Below are positions 9,034 to 16,942 of a DNA stretch of 64,000 nucleotides, one piece after another. The translations under genes and the position numbers were made by a program. A model generated the notes under the pieces. It made no database searches. It saw nothing but the letters and a program-made list of their open reading frames with translations, and was not told the DNA's origin. Source of the stretch: an uncultured Collinsella sp. (GTDB lineage Bacteria; Actinomycetota; Coriobacteriia; Coriobacteriales; Coriobacteriaceae); the NCBI GenBank assembly GCA_900541695.1, contig UQKL01000008.1, positions 30,557 through 94,556 of the forward strand, written 5' to 3'. Each line of letters opens with the position of its first letter. Positions within the stretch are counted from its first letter, which is position 1.

Positions 9034-9620
9034 TACTCATCGCCTCCCTTCGGGGCGTCGGCGGCAGCGGCGTCGTCCTCGGCCTCGAGCTCGCGAGCGA
9101 GCTGGTCGACGACAGCCTTGCGCTTACGGGGACGACGGGCGTAGAGGTCAGCCGTCGTGGGCTCTGCCGGCTCGGGCTCGGGCTCCGGCTCTGCAGCAGG
9201 CTCGGGCTCGGCGACGGCAGCGGCAGGCTCGGCCTTGGCGGACTCGGCGCTCTCGGCCTCATCAGCAGCGCCTTCGCCCTCGGTGGCACCCTCGCTCGCA
9301 GCCTTCTCGGCGGCAAGGCGGGCACGGCGCTCGGCAAAAGTCTCCTTCTTTGCGGGCGCAGCCGTCTCGACGGCACCCTCGTCCGCATCGGAATCGTCAT
9401 CGACGGCAGCCTTCTTGGGCTTGACCGGGGCCGACGCGGCCTCGCTCACCGGATCGATAATCTCGGACTGAACAACGGCCGTCATCTTTTCCTGCGTCTC
9501 GCGGAACTGACGGATGGCACGGCCGATTGTGCGGCCCATCTGCGGGAGCTTATCCGGGCCAAACAGCAAAAAGCCGAAGACCACGATGATCGCGAGCTCA
9601 CCCTCTCCAATACCAAACAC
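9033..9620 (-). CDS. tatA: Twin-arginine translocase TatA/TatB-family subunit
   Basis: Pore-forming subunit of the Tat system. The N-terminal helix (about residues 4-20) is followed by the hinge FGPDKLPQMGRTIGRAI and an amphipathic helix, which define the family. A long disordered tail rich in Ala, Glu and Pro extends it to 195 residues, about twice the usual TatA length, so it may combine TatA and TatB roles. I start it at GTG 9618-9620, five bases after GGAGG; an in-frame start upstream at 9665 would add residues with no membrane character. TatA versus TatB cannot be settled from sequence alone. Confidence 0.88.
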   Translation of the reverse strand: MFGIGEGELAIIVVFGFLLFGPDKLPQMGRTIGRAIRQFRETQEKMTAVVQSEIIDPVSEAASAPVKPKKAAVDDDSDADEGAVETAAPAKKETFAERRARLAAEKAASEGATEGEGAADEAESAESAKAEPAAAVAEPEPAAEPEPEPEPAEPTTADLYARRPRKRKAVVDQLARELEAEDDAAAADAPKGGDE

Positions 9621-9738
9621 ACATACCTCCAAGGCTCGATGTGAGTCGAGCCCGCACCGCGCCATTCGGCCGGAACTCGTCTATTCATTCGGTCAAGTAT
9701 AGCGCCCGGACGCCAAAACGTCCGAGCGCATCACAAAC

Positions 9739-9770
9739 ATATGCCAAACGGCATGCCCTTTTGGGGGCAA
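9739..9770 (-). terminator. Possible terminator after the STAS gene
   Basis: Two short inverted repeats (TGCCCCC/GGGCA and ATGCC/GGCAT) lie immediately downstream of the STAS gene on the minus strand, followed by a weak T-rich stretch. This is a weak call. Confidence 0.35.
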
Positions 9771-9773
9771 AGA

Positions 9774-10088
9774 TTATGCAGCGGTGATCGAAATCTCCTG
9801 GTCGACACCCAACAGCTGAACCACGCGCATCACCGGGGGCTGCACATTGGTGCAGCTAAAGCGCTTGCCGTGGTCGACCGCGTGGTGCGCGGCGCCCACG
9901 AGCACGCCAATGCCCGTCGAGTCGATGTAGCTCACCTGGGCAAAATCGAGCTCAACGGCCTCAGTGGGCTGCTCGAGCGCCAGGTCGATGGCATTGCGCA
10001 GGCTATCGGCGTTAGAGATATCGATCTCGCCGGTTACCTTAATGGTGTAGAGCTCTGGCGAGGGGTTGGTGGAAATACCCAAATCCAT
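9774..10088 (-). CDS. STAS-domain anti-sigma-factor antagonist
   Basis: A 104-residue single STAS domain of the SpoIIAA/RsbV type, which binds an anti-sigma kinase and is switched off by serine phosphorylation. The phosphoacceptor region YIDSTGIG places the likely target at Ser 57. No anti-sigma kinase, phosphatase or sigma factor lies nearby, so the partner must be elsewhere. It is flanked by tatA (152 bp away) and an aminotransferase (51 bp upstream), and could be cotranscribed with the latter. Confidence 0.85.
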   Translation of the reverse strand: MDLGISTNPSPELYTIKVTGEIDISNADSLRNAIDLALEQPTEAVELDFAQVSYIDSTGIGVLVGAAHHAVDHGKRFSCTNVQPPVMRVVQLLGVDQEISITAA

Positions 10089-10139
10089 GTATATGCTCCT
10101 TTACGTATCGAAAGTGCGGATAGTACGGGAAGCCGCGCG

Positions 10140-11444
10140 TTAGGCGCGCTCGGCACGCGCAAGCTCGGCAGCGACGAGCTTAACGGCCAGCACCAGCACA
10201 TCGAGCGCGGCCTCCAGGTCCTCGACCGTGGGATAGCTCGGCGCGATGCGGATGTTGGTGTCGCGCGGGTCCTTGCCATAGGGCCAGGTAGCACCGGCCG
10301 GCGTGAGCTTGACGCCCAGGTCGGCGCAAAGCGCGGCGACCTTCTGGGCCGAGCCCTCGGGGCCATCGAAGCTCACAAAGTAGCCGCCGCGGGGGTGCGT
10401 CCAGGTGGCGCAGCCCGCGTCGCCCAAGCCCTCGGTGAGCTTGCGCTCGACGGCCTCAAAGCGCGGACGCAGGAACTCAGCATGCTTTTTCATGTGCTCC
10501 TTGACCGCCTCGATGGTAGGAAGGAAGCGCACGTGACGCAGCTGGTTGAGCTTGTCGGCGCTGATGAGGCCGGCCTTCAGGCGCTTGGAGAACTCGGCGA
10601 TGACCGCGGGGCTCGCACCGATAAAGCCGATGCCGGCGCCCGGGAAGGTGATCTTGGACGTCGAGGCAAAGGCCACCACGCGGTCCTCGGTGCCCGCCGC
10701 GCGGGCAAGATCGAAGATGTTGGCGAGCTCGTCGGTCTCGTCGTACAGATCGTGCACGCAGTAAGCGTTGTCCCAGAAGATGCGGAAATCGGGCGCGGCC
10801 GTGGGCATCTCGACCAGGCGGCGCACAGTGTCCTCGCTAAAGGTGATGCCCGTGGGGTTGGAATACTTGGGCACGCACCAGATGCCCTTAATGGAGTCGT
10901 CGGCGGCAACGAGGCGCTCGATCTCGTCCATGTCGGGGCCGTTGTCGGTCATCGCGACGGGGACGTTCTCGATGCCCAAGTCGGCGGTGATGCCAAAGTG
11001 GCGATCGTAGCCGGGAACGGGGCACAGGAACTTGACCTTCTTGCCGTCGTGCGCGGCCTCGTAAGCCTCCCAGGGCTCGCTGCCGCACGAGCCACAGCGC
11101 CAGAACATGCCGGCGATGTCGTGCTCAATCAGCAGGCTCGACGAACCCAGTACGAGCGTCTGCTCGGCGGGACAGCCCAGGAACTCCCCTGCCAACTTGC
11201 GTGCCGAGGGAATACCCTCAAAGCAGCCGTAGTTGGAGCAGTCGACGTTGCCATCGTGCAGATCGGCGTCGGCGTTGAGGATATCGAGCATGGGTCGAGA
11301 GATGTCCACCTGGGAGGGCGACGGCTTGCCGCGGGCCATGTCGAGCGCCAGGCCCTTGGCCTTGACCTCGGCGACCTCGGCTTTGAGTGCCTCGATAGCG
11401 GCATCGAGTTCGGTGGTTTCCATCTTCTGGTAGATCGTCTGCAT
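10140..11444 (-). CDS. Aspartate aminotransferase, PLP-dependent fold type I
   Basis: A 434-residue PLP enzyme that probably moves the amino group between aspartate and 2-oxoglutarate. The PLP lysine is Lys 264 in the segment FASTSKITFPGAG, and PKYSNPTGITFSE and FWDNAYCVHDL are the cofactor-holding motifs. It resembles the actinobacterial subclass of aspartate aminotransferases (PF12897-like) more than E. coli AspC. GAAAGG lies upstream of ATG 11444; a second start at 11423 (METTELD) is possible. Substrate is inferred from family resemblance. Confidence 0.82.
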   Translation of the reverse strand: MQTIYQKMETTELDAAIEALKAEVAEVKAKGLALDMARGKPSPSQVDISRPMLDILNADADLHDGNVDCSNYGCFEGIPSARKLAGEFLGCPAEQTLVLGSSSLLIEHDIAGMFWRCGSCGSEPWEAYEAAHDGKKVKFLCPVPGYDRHFGITADLGIENVPVAMTDNGPDMDEIERLVAADDSIKGIWCVPKYSNPTGITFSEDTVRRLVEMPTAAPDFRIFWDNAYCVHDLYDETDELANIFDLARAAGTEDRVVAFASTSKITFPGAGIGFIGASPAVIAEFSKRLKAGLISADKLNQLRHVRFLPTIEAVKEHMKKHAEFLRPRFEAVERKLTEGLGDAGCATWTHPRGGYFVSFDGPEGSAQKVAALCADLGVKLTPAGATWPYGKDPRDTNIRIAPSYPTVEDLEAALDVLVLAVKLVAAELARAERA

Positions 11445-11593
11445 GGGTGCGACCTTTCGCGAAGCGGGACGTTGCAGTTCGTCTAAGTATAGACCGCCAC
11501 CGCCGCAACGTTATGAAGCCGTGATAGATTAAGTACATCGCAATAAATTACGAATCGCCGCGCATGCCGGCGTGGGGCGCCCAAGGAGGCACT

Positions 11594-11848
11594 ATGGAGT
11601 ACGGATCGTTCCAGGCCGAGGAATTCGGCGACCTGCAGCGCCTGGTCGACGGACTGTTTTACGATCGCCACGCCATCGACCGCCTAGATCTGATCGTACA
11701 GGCCGAGATCTTGGACCTGGCGCCCGACCTCATGGAAATCGTCAACCTGCTACCGCCCGGCTACTACGACCGCCAATCGCTTTGCGACCAGCTCAACTCC
11801 GCCTTGGCCGCCCACGGCTGGGGCGCCGTCTACGGCACCGTGGAATAA
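11594..11848 (+). CDS. Small acidic protein of unknown function
   Basis: An 84-residue acidic protein that I do not recognise. There is a good ribosome-binding site (AAGGAGG) seven bases before ATG 11594, and no signal peptide or membrane helix. It is predicted to be mostly helical, with the C-terminal half reading LLPPGYYDRQSLCDQLNSALAAHGW. It is divergent from the aminotransferase and followed by a 375-bp AT-rich gap. Confidence 0.75.
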   Translation: MEYGSFQAEEFGDLQRLVDGLFYDRHAIDRLDLIVQAEILDLAPDLMEIVNLLPPGYYDRQSLCDQLNSALAAHGWGAVYGTVE

Positions 11849-12223
11849 GCCTCGAGGCCGGCATTTGGCCCGTTTCCCGACCCTGGCGAGGCTTGTTTTA
11901 GGGCTTGTGTTCAAAAAAGCGCAAATATGAGTACTGTTACTTTTTTAGTGGCAGCGATTTTTGGCAAAAACAGCCCTTTTTGGCCTCGTTCGCCCTCTTT
12001 TTAAGGACCTTATTGTCATTTTCTAATCTACCGGCTACTCGTTAACGTACAAGCAGCATGTAGTTGTCCATTATTTTTAGTGCGTAAAATGAAACGCCGT
12101 TTGTGACAGTACTCACAAACGGCGTTTTTTGACCACGGGGGGGGTATCTGGCAGGGGGCCAGTAGCGCTCGGATCCGAGTTTCGAACGCATCCAAACCGG
12201 TTCTGGTGTCTTTTTTCGAGCTT
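11849..12223. other. AT-rich intergenic gap with paired GAGTACTG motifs
   Basis: No gene is seen. The gap is much more AT-rich than its surroundings. ATGAGTACTGTTAC at 11927-11940 is repeated in inverted orientation as GTGACAGTACTCAC at 12103-12116, the second copy forming the loop side of the terminator hairpin listed next. Confidence 0.6.
12092..12131. terminator. Hairpin terminator
   Basis: AAACGCCGTTTGTGA (12092-12106) and TCACAAACGGCGTTT (12113-12127) form a perfect 15-bp stem with a six-base loop, followed by Ts on the plus strand. It may end the small gene at 11594 and, from the other side, nhaA. Confidence 0.75.
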
Positions 12224-13582
12224 TTACTCGTTCTTGGGCGCGGGGTGCTTGCAGACCACACTCATGTAGATCATGCCGAGCACGGCCGCGGTGACCGAAC
12301 CGGCAAGAATGGCAGCCTTGGCGGCAAGAACCTCAAACTCGGCCGTCGGGAAAGCGAGGCCGCTGATGAGGATCGACATCGTAAAGCCGATGCCGCCCAG
12401 AATGCCCACACCGGCAATCATGTGCCAGTTGACGTTGCGCGGCAACTGGCAAGCCTTGAGCTTGACCAGGGCAAATGTCATGCCAAAAATACCAATCGGC
12501 TTGCCCAGCAGCATGCCAAAGTACACGCCGAGCGTCACCGGGTCGGTGAGCAACGTGCTCATATCCACGCCTACCAGGCGAACCTGTGCGTTCACGAACG
12601 CAAAGATCGGCAGAATCACAAAGTTGACCGGTGTGGAGATCAGACGCTCCATGCGGATGAGCGGCGGGGTCACGCGGTGCATGACGCGCTCGACCCTGGT
12701 GGTCGAGACGGTAAAGTCATGCTGGCCCAAGATGTGCGCCTCGTCGTCGTAGCGGTCATCGAGCAGCGGCAGGCACTCGCCCAACCAATCGGTGAGGCTA
12801 TCGAGCTTGACGCCGCACTTGGCCGGGATGGTAAAGGCCAAGATAACGCCAGCAAGCGTGGCGTGCACGCCGCTCTTGAACATACAGAACCACAGCAGCA
12901 GCCCCAGTACCGAATACGGGGCAAGGCGGTAATGCTGCGTCTTGTTAAGCCACACGAGCGCGCAGGTCACAAGCGCGGCGGCGCCCAACCAAAACGGATT
13001 GGGGCTCTGACCGTAGAAGATGGCGATGGCGGCGATGGAGATCAGGTCGTCGGCGATGGCGAGCGTCGAGAAGAACACGCGCACGCCGTTGGGCACGCGG
13101 TTGCCCAAAAGCGACAGCACGCCCAGCGCAAAGGCAATATCGGTTGCCATGGGAATGGCCCAGCCGTTGTGCGCGCCGGCATGGTTAAAGATCAGGTAGA
13201 TGCAGGCGGGAACGACGACACCGCCCACGGCCGCCAGCATGGGAAGCATGGCCTGACGCGGATTCTTGAGCTCGCCGACCGTCATCTCGTACTTAAGCTC
13301 AATGCCCACCAACAAAAAGAAAATCGCCATGAGGAAGTCGTTGACGAAAAGCTCAACGGTGAGACCGGCCGTAAGGTTTCCCAGACCCACATACAGCGGG
13401 GTCTCCAAAAAGTGATGGACGGCCTCGTAGGCATCGGTATTGGCGCAAATGACGGCGGCGATGGCGGCGAAGACCATGACGGCGGCGGAAATCGTGCCGT
13501 TCTCGGCGATGCGCTCCCAGATGTCGTGACGTTCAAAGCGCTTGCGCTCACGAACGTTGAACAGCTGCTCAGTTGCTGCCAT
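12224..13582 (-). CDS. nhaA: Na+/H+ antiporter NhaA
   Basis: Inner-membrane electrogenic antiporter that exports sodium in exchange for protons. The 452-residue protein has about 12 membrane helices; the ion-binding Asp pair is in IADDLIS, and the discontinuous-helix segments (ATDIAFALGVLSLLG, VGIELKYEM) are typical. It has about 60 more residues than E. coli NhaA, spread over a longer N-terminus and loops. It is a single-gene unit; a 267-bp gap separates it from ppaC upstream. Confidence 0.93.
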   Translation of the reverse strand: MAATEQLFNVRERKRFERHDIWERIAENGTISAAVMVFAAIAAVICANTDAYEAVHHFLETPLYVGLGNLTAGLTVELFVNDFLMAIFFLLVGIELKYEMTVGELKNPRQAMLPMLAAVGGVVVPACIYLIFNHAGAHNGWAIPMATDIAFALGVLSLLGNRVPNGVRVFFSTLAIADDLISIAAIAIFYGQSPNPFWLGAAALVTCALVWLNKTQHYRLAPYSVLGLLLWFCMFKSGVHATLAGVILAFTIPAKCGVKLDSLTDWLGECLPLLDDRYDDEAHILGQHDFTVSTTRVERVMHRVTPPLIRMERLISTPVNFVILPIFAFVNAQVRLVGVDMSTLLTDPVTLGVYFGMLLGKPIGIFGMTFALVKLKACQLPRNVNWHMIAGVGILGGIGFTMSILISGLAFPTAEFEVLAAKAAILAGSVTAAVLGMIYMSVVCKHPAPKNE

Positions 13583-13790
13583 GGGCGGCTCCTTTCACGG
13601 GAAAGCTCCCGTCTTAAAAAAGCACGGCCCGCCCAAGTGGCGGCGCCGCGCTCTAACGTATTACGCTTGCATCTAGCCTACCCTGCACGACAAGCACGCA
13701 GGCGTGGCCGAAAAGCGGAACCACAGGTTGAACATTATTTGCCCAACGGCACGGGCATACCTGTCCAAGAGACGACGCGGCGCCGTGCAC

Positions 13791-13830
13791 AAAAAACGAC
13801 CGGAGCGCGGGGCGTCCGCGGTCCGGTCGT
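13791..13830 (-). terminator. Rho-independent terminator of ppaC
   Basis: On the minus strand a 9-bp stem ACGACCGGA/TCCGGTCGT (13797-13805 with 13822-13830) is followed directly by TTTTTT (13796-13791). It begins 20 bp after the ppaC stop codon. Confidence 0.85.
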
Positions 13831-13849
13831 GGCGTTTGGTCAACTAAAC

Positions 13850-14773
13850 CTAGCAGGCGGCCATGATGGGGGCAGCGACCTGCTTCTTACGGGAGAGGAC
13901 GCCCGGCATCCAGACGCCGTCGTGCTCGTCGGCAATGCCCAGGCCCTTCTGAGCGGCCTCGGTCTCGCCCTCGAGCAGGACCTGCGAGCCCTCCTCCATG
14001 ATGTCAGTGATGCACAGGACGATGCCGTCGGCACCCTTCTCGGCGGCGTAGGCGCGCATGGCCTTGCGAATCTCGTCGATCATGCCGAGTGCGCGGGTCT
14101 TGTCGACAGTCTCGTACTGGCCGATGAGCAGCTTCTTGCCGGCGGGCTCGAACATCTTGATGTCGTTGCCGACCATCTCGGCTGCGGTGAAGGAGCCGGA
14201 CGGGCGGGTGAGGAAGACTTCCATGCCAAACTTGACCGGGTCGACGCCCACCTGCTCACCGAGCTTGGCGGCGACGGCACGATCGACATCGGTGGTGGTG
14301 GGGCTCTTGAGCATGAGCGTATCGGTCATCATGGCCGAGAGCAGCAGCTTGGCCTGAACGTCGGAAAGCTCAACGCCGAGCACGCCGGCGAGCTTGGTGA
14401 CGATGGTGCAGCTGGAGCCCCAGGGCAGGCAGATGTAGTGCAGCGGGCCGGCAGTCTCGAAGTCGCCGATGCGGTGATGGTCGACGACGCCAAAGACCGT
14501 GGCGTCCTTAAGGCCGGCGACGGACTGGGCAGACTCGTTGTGGTCGGTGAGGACGACGAGCTGACCGGCCTCGACGGAATCGATCACGCGGGGCTCGGCA
14601 ATACCGGCATCGGCGAGCAGCTTGGCGGACTCGGCCGGAAGTTGGCCCAGGGCGCAGGCCTCGTAGGTGTTGCCGGCATACTCAACCTGGTTGAGCAGCT
14701 GGGACAGGACGACGGCGCTCATGATGGCGTCGTTATCGGGGTTCTGGTGACCAAAGACAAGAACGTTTGCCAT
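13850..14773 (-). CDS. ppaC: Manganese-dependent inorganic pyrophosphatase
   Basis: DHH-family class II pyrophosphatase that splits pyrophosphate to phosphate and so pulls biosynthetic reactions forward. The 307-residue protein shows all signatures: GHQNPDNDAI (residues 8-17), LTDHNE, VVDHHRIGD and the C-terminal SRKKQVAAPI (294-303), which binds substrate. There are no CBS or DRTGG regulatory inserts. Single gene with its own terminator. Confidence 0.96.
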   Translation of the reverse strand: MANVLVFGHQNPDNDAIMSAVVLSQLLNQVEYAGNTYEACALGQLPAESAKLLADAGIAEPRVIDSVEAGQLVVLTDHNESAQSVAGLKDATVFGVVDHHRIGDFETAGPLHYICLPWGSSCTIVTKLAGVLGVELSDVQAKLLLSAMMTDTLMLKSPTTTDVDRAVAAKLGEQVGVDPVKFGMEVFLTRPSGSFTAAEMVGNDIKMFEPAGKKLLIGQYETVDKTRALGMIDEIRKAMRAYAAEKGADGIVLCITDIMEEGSQVLLEGETEAAQKGLGIADEHDGVWMPGVLSRKKQVAAPIMAAC

Positions 14774-14889
14774 GGATATCCTCCACTTGATATGTGTACT
14801 TGGACGTAGCTATGGTAGCACGCCGATGCCGAGCCTTCGCAGACGGAAGGGCCACGGTATATTTTGGGGCGCAGGCACGGGGGCCAAGG

Positions 14890-14940
14890 CTGTCCCTTTT
14901 GCACCATGTTGGTGCAAAGTAACCTGTCCCCCTTGCACCA
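14890..14940. repeat. CCTGTCCC-type dispersed repeat, copy 1
   Basis: Contains an inverted repeat TTTGCACCA...TGGTGCAAA (14899-14919), flanked by CTGTCCC and AACCTGTCCC. Related pieces lie at 15965, 19845, 25288 and 57400. It sits directly after the glucokinase stop. Confidence 0.6.
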
Positions 14941-14941
14941 G

Positions 14942-15895
14942 CTATTTACCGGCGGCGCGCAGGGCTACGTAGGCGGCACCGATGATACCGGCGTCATTTC
15001 CGAGCGAAGCGACCTTAATGGGCGTCTCGCGCGAGGCAGAGAGCGCGTAGCGCTGGAAGTACTCGCGAGCCTTGTCGAGGTAGACATCGGCCGAGGCGGA
15101 GGCGCCACCGCCGATGAGGAACATCTCGGGATCAACCACGTTGGCAATAAGCGCCAGTGCGCGACCGAGATAGTCGGCCATGGTATCGGCCGCGGCCAGC
15201 GCAAGCTTGTCGCCCTCGCGGCAGGCCTGGAACACGTCCTTGGAATCAGAGGGACCGGTGAGCTCGATGGGCTCGACGCCCGCTTTCTCGCACTCGGCAA
15301 GGTAGTTGCTCACCACGCCGGTGGCGCTGGAATACTGCTCAAGGTGGCCATGGCCGCCGCAGCCGCAGGTGCGCTCCTCGGCCGGGTTCAGGCACATGTG
15401 GCCAATCTCGCCGCCAGCACCCACAACGCCCGATACCACGTCACCGTTGACGATAACGCCGCCGCCCACGCCGGTACCGATGGTGACCATCACCACGTTC
15501 TGCACGCCCCTGGCAGAACCGAGCCAGGCCTCGCCCATAGCGGCGGCGTTGGCATCGTTCTCGTACTTAACGACCGCGTCGGGACAGTGCTCCTGAATGG
15601 CGATCCTCAGCTTGGGCAGGTTAATGGCAATGTTGGCCTTGACCTTGGCATCGCCCGACGCCGGAATGGGGCACGGAACGGCCAGGCCAATGCCTGCCAC
15701 AAAGGCGCGCGGAATCTGCGCCTTGGCGACCACCTGGTCGATAGCCTCGGTCACCGCGGCAAAGCCCGCAGCGTCAACGATAGGAGGCGTAGGCACGCTG
15801 GCCTTGGCAAGCAGGTTTCCGTCCTCATCAAACAGACCCTCCTTGACCGAGGTACCGCCGACGTCGATGCCGATGTAGTACTGCTTAGGTTCCAT
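14942..15895 (-). CDS. glk: ROK-family glucokinase
   Basis: Phosphorylates glucose at C6 with ATP. The 317-residue protein has the ATP-binding IGIDVGGTSVKEGL at residues 8-21, the catalytic region YENDANAAAMGE, GTGVGGG, and the ROK zinc site (GHMCLNP with CGCGGHGHLEQ). Start at ATG 15893-15895; longer frames reach further upstream but add unrelated sequence. It is flanked by dispersed repeat copies on both sides. Glucose is the likeliest substrate, but a ROK kinase for another hexose is possible. Confidence 0.88.
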   Translation of the reverse strand: MEPKQYYIGIDVGGTSVKEGLFDEDGNLLAKASVPTPPIVDAAGFAAVTEAIDQVVAKAQIPRAFVAGIGLAVPCPIPASGDAKVKANIAINLPKLRIAIQEHCPDAVVKYENDANAAAMGEAWLGSARGVQNVVMVTIGTGVGGGVIVNGDVVSGVVGAGGEIGHMCLNPAEERTCGCGGHGHLEQYSSATGVVSNYLAECEKAGVEPIELTGPSDSKDVFQACREGDKLALAAADTMADYLGRALALIANVVDPEMFLIGGGASASADVYLDKAREYFQRYALSASRETPIKVASLGNDAGIIGAAYVALRAAGK

Positions 15896-15964
15896 GGGAG
15901 CCCACCTTTCTCGTTTAAACATTGCCTGTATGGTACCGCTCTCAAGGCAAAAACCCACCAAAAA

Positions 15965-15990
15965 GGGACAGGTTTGTTTTGGCAGGTTTT
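15965..15990. repeat. CCTGTCCC-type dispersed repeat, copy 2
   Basis: GGGACAGGTTTGTTTTGGCA followed by GGTTTT. It shares the GACAGGTT and TTGGCAGGTT pieces with copies at 19845 and 57400. It lies just upstream of the glucokinase start. Confidence 0.55.
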
Positions 15991-16044
15991 ATCTGGGGTA
16001 ACGCAATTGGCTGCCCAACAGGCCGCGCAAGACCATCCCCAAAA

Positions 16045-16079
16045 ATAAAGGCGCCGGGAGGCGGAGGCTCCCGGCGCCC
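16045..16079 (-). terminator. Rho-independent terminator of the PTS genes
   Basis: GGCGCCGGGAG and CTCCCGGCGCC form an 11-bp stem (16050-16079 region) followed by a T-rich stretch on the minus strand. It lies 58 bp after the IIA stop codon. Confidence 0.75.
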
Positions 16080-16136
16080 GTCAAAGGGACTATGTTGTCT
16101 GTTGGACCGCACGGTCCGTCGCGGCGATAACGCCGA

Positions 16137-16469
16137 CTAGGCCTGAAGTGCCTGCAGCTGCTTGTGAACCTCGATGAGCTCCGTCGCCATGACGCGCATG
16201 GTCTCGGTGCCGGCCATCTGGTCCTCGGCATGCAGCAAAATCAACGGGGCCTCGCCGTTACGTTCGCCGTTGGCCTCCTTCTTCAGAAGCCCCATGTGAA
16301 CATCGTGGCCACCGTTATAGGCCTCGTCGCCCTGCTTGATAAGCTCCTCGGCGGCGTCAAAATCGCCCTCCTTGGCCTTTTGCACGGCATTGATGTACAT
16401 GCTCTTGGCGGTACCGACGTAGCTGATGATCTCAAAGCAGGTCATCTGCAGTTCGTTCATATCCTCCAT
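16137..16469 (-). CDS. PTS lactose/cellobiose-family IIA component
   Basis: Cytoplasmic phosphocarrier that takes phosphate from HPr and passes it to IIB. The 110-residue, all-helical protein matches the lactose/cellobiose IIA family; the phosphorylated His is in LILLHAEDQMAG. I start at ATG 16467-16469 (MEDMNEL); GTG 16478 and ATG 16460 are alternatives. It follows IIB after a 9-bp gap, so the two are translated together. With IIB, IIC and a GH1 enzyme it forms a beta-glucoside or beta-galactoside uptake system. Confidence 0.9.
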   Translation of the reverse strand: MEDMNELQMTCFEIISYVGTAKSMYINAVQKAKEGDFDAAEELIKQGDEAYNGGHDVHMGLLKKEANGERNGEAPLILLHAEDQMAGTETMRVMATELIEVHKQLQALQA

Positions 16470-16478
16470 GCAGAGCAC

Positions 16479-16781
16479 CTAGCCCATCACGCTGACGCAG
16501 TGGTCGATGATGCCGGCAGCGTTCATGCGGCCGTAGTCGACCATGTTGATAACCTCGACCGGGAAGCGGCCGGCGGCCTCCTTCTCAAAATCGCCCTTGG
16601 TGTAGCCGATCTGCGGACCAAGCAGCAACATGTCGCACTCGTCCAGGTGATCGTGGGTCTCGTTCATGGGACGAGCCTCGACCTCAATATCCAGACCACG
16701 GTTTGCAACCTCGGCCTGCATCTTCTGGACCAGCAGGCTCGTGGACATACCGGCATTGCAGCAGAGCATGATCTTCTTCAT
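16479..16781 (-). CDS. PTS lactose/cellobiose-family IIB component
   Basis: A 100-residue IIB protein that carries phosphate on a Cys and gives it to the sugar as it enters through IIC. The active site is CNAGMSTSLL, making Cys 8 the phosphorylated residue. Length and the GPQIGY region are typical of cellobiose IIB. It lies 161 bp downstream of IIC, and that gap holds a hairpin that may set relative expression of IIC and IIB-IIA. Confidence 0.92.
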   Translation of the reverse strand: MKKIMLCCNAGMSTSLLVQKMQAEVANRGLDIEVEARPMNETHDHLDECDMLLLGPQIGYTKGDFEKEAAGRFPVEVINMVDYGRMNAAGIIDHCVSVMG

Positions 16782-16881
16782 GGTTTCCTCCTTATAACTG
16801 CGCGGCGCGCAGACGACAACTGGTTTTATTCCTTGCGGCTATTGTGCCCACCCCCCTGCATCTTTACACAAGGGAGAGAGC

Positions 16882-16914
16882 TGCGGGCACCGGCACCGCG
16901 TACCGGCGCCCGCA
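16882..16914 (-). promoter_or_regulatory. Intercistronic hairpin between PTS IIC and IIB
   Basis: TGCGGGCACCGG and CCGGCGCCCGCA pair over 11 of 12 positions. No T-run follows on the minus strand, so it is more likely an RNA-stabilising or processing structure than a terminator. Confidence 0.5.
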
Positions 16915-16942
16915 AAGGTGAAAGGGACGAACGTTAGGCGTT

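Noticed and set aside
12206..14809. A 2.6-kb open frame on the plus strand opposite nhaA and ppaC
   Set aside because: Shadow of two clear genes, crossing their terminator and intergenic gap, with no family features.
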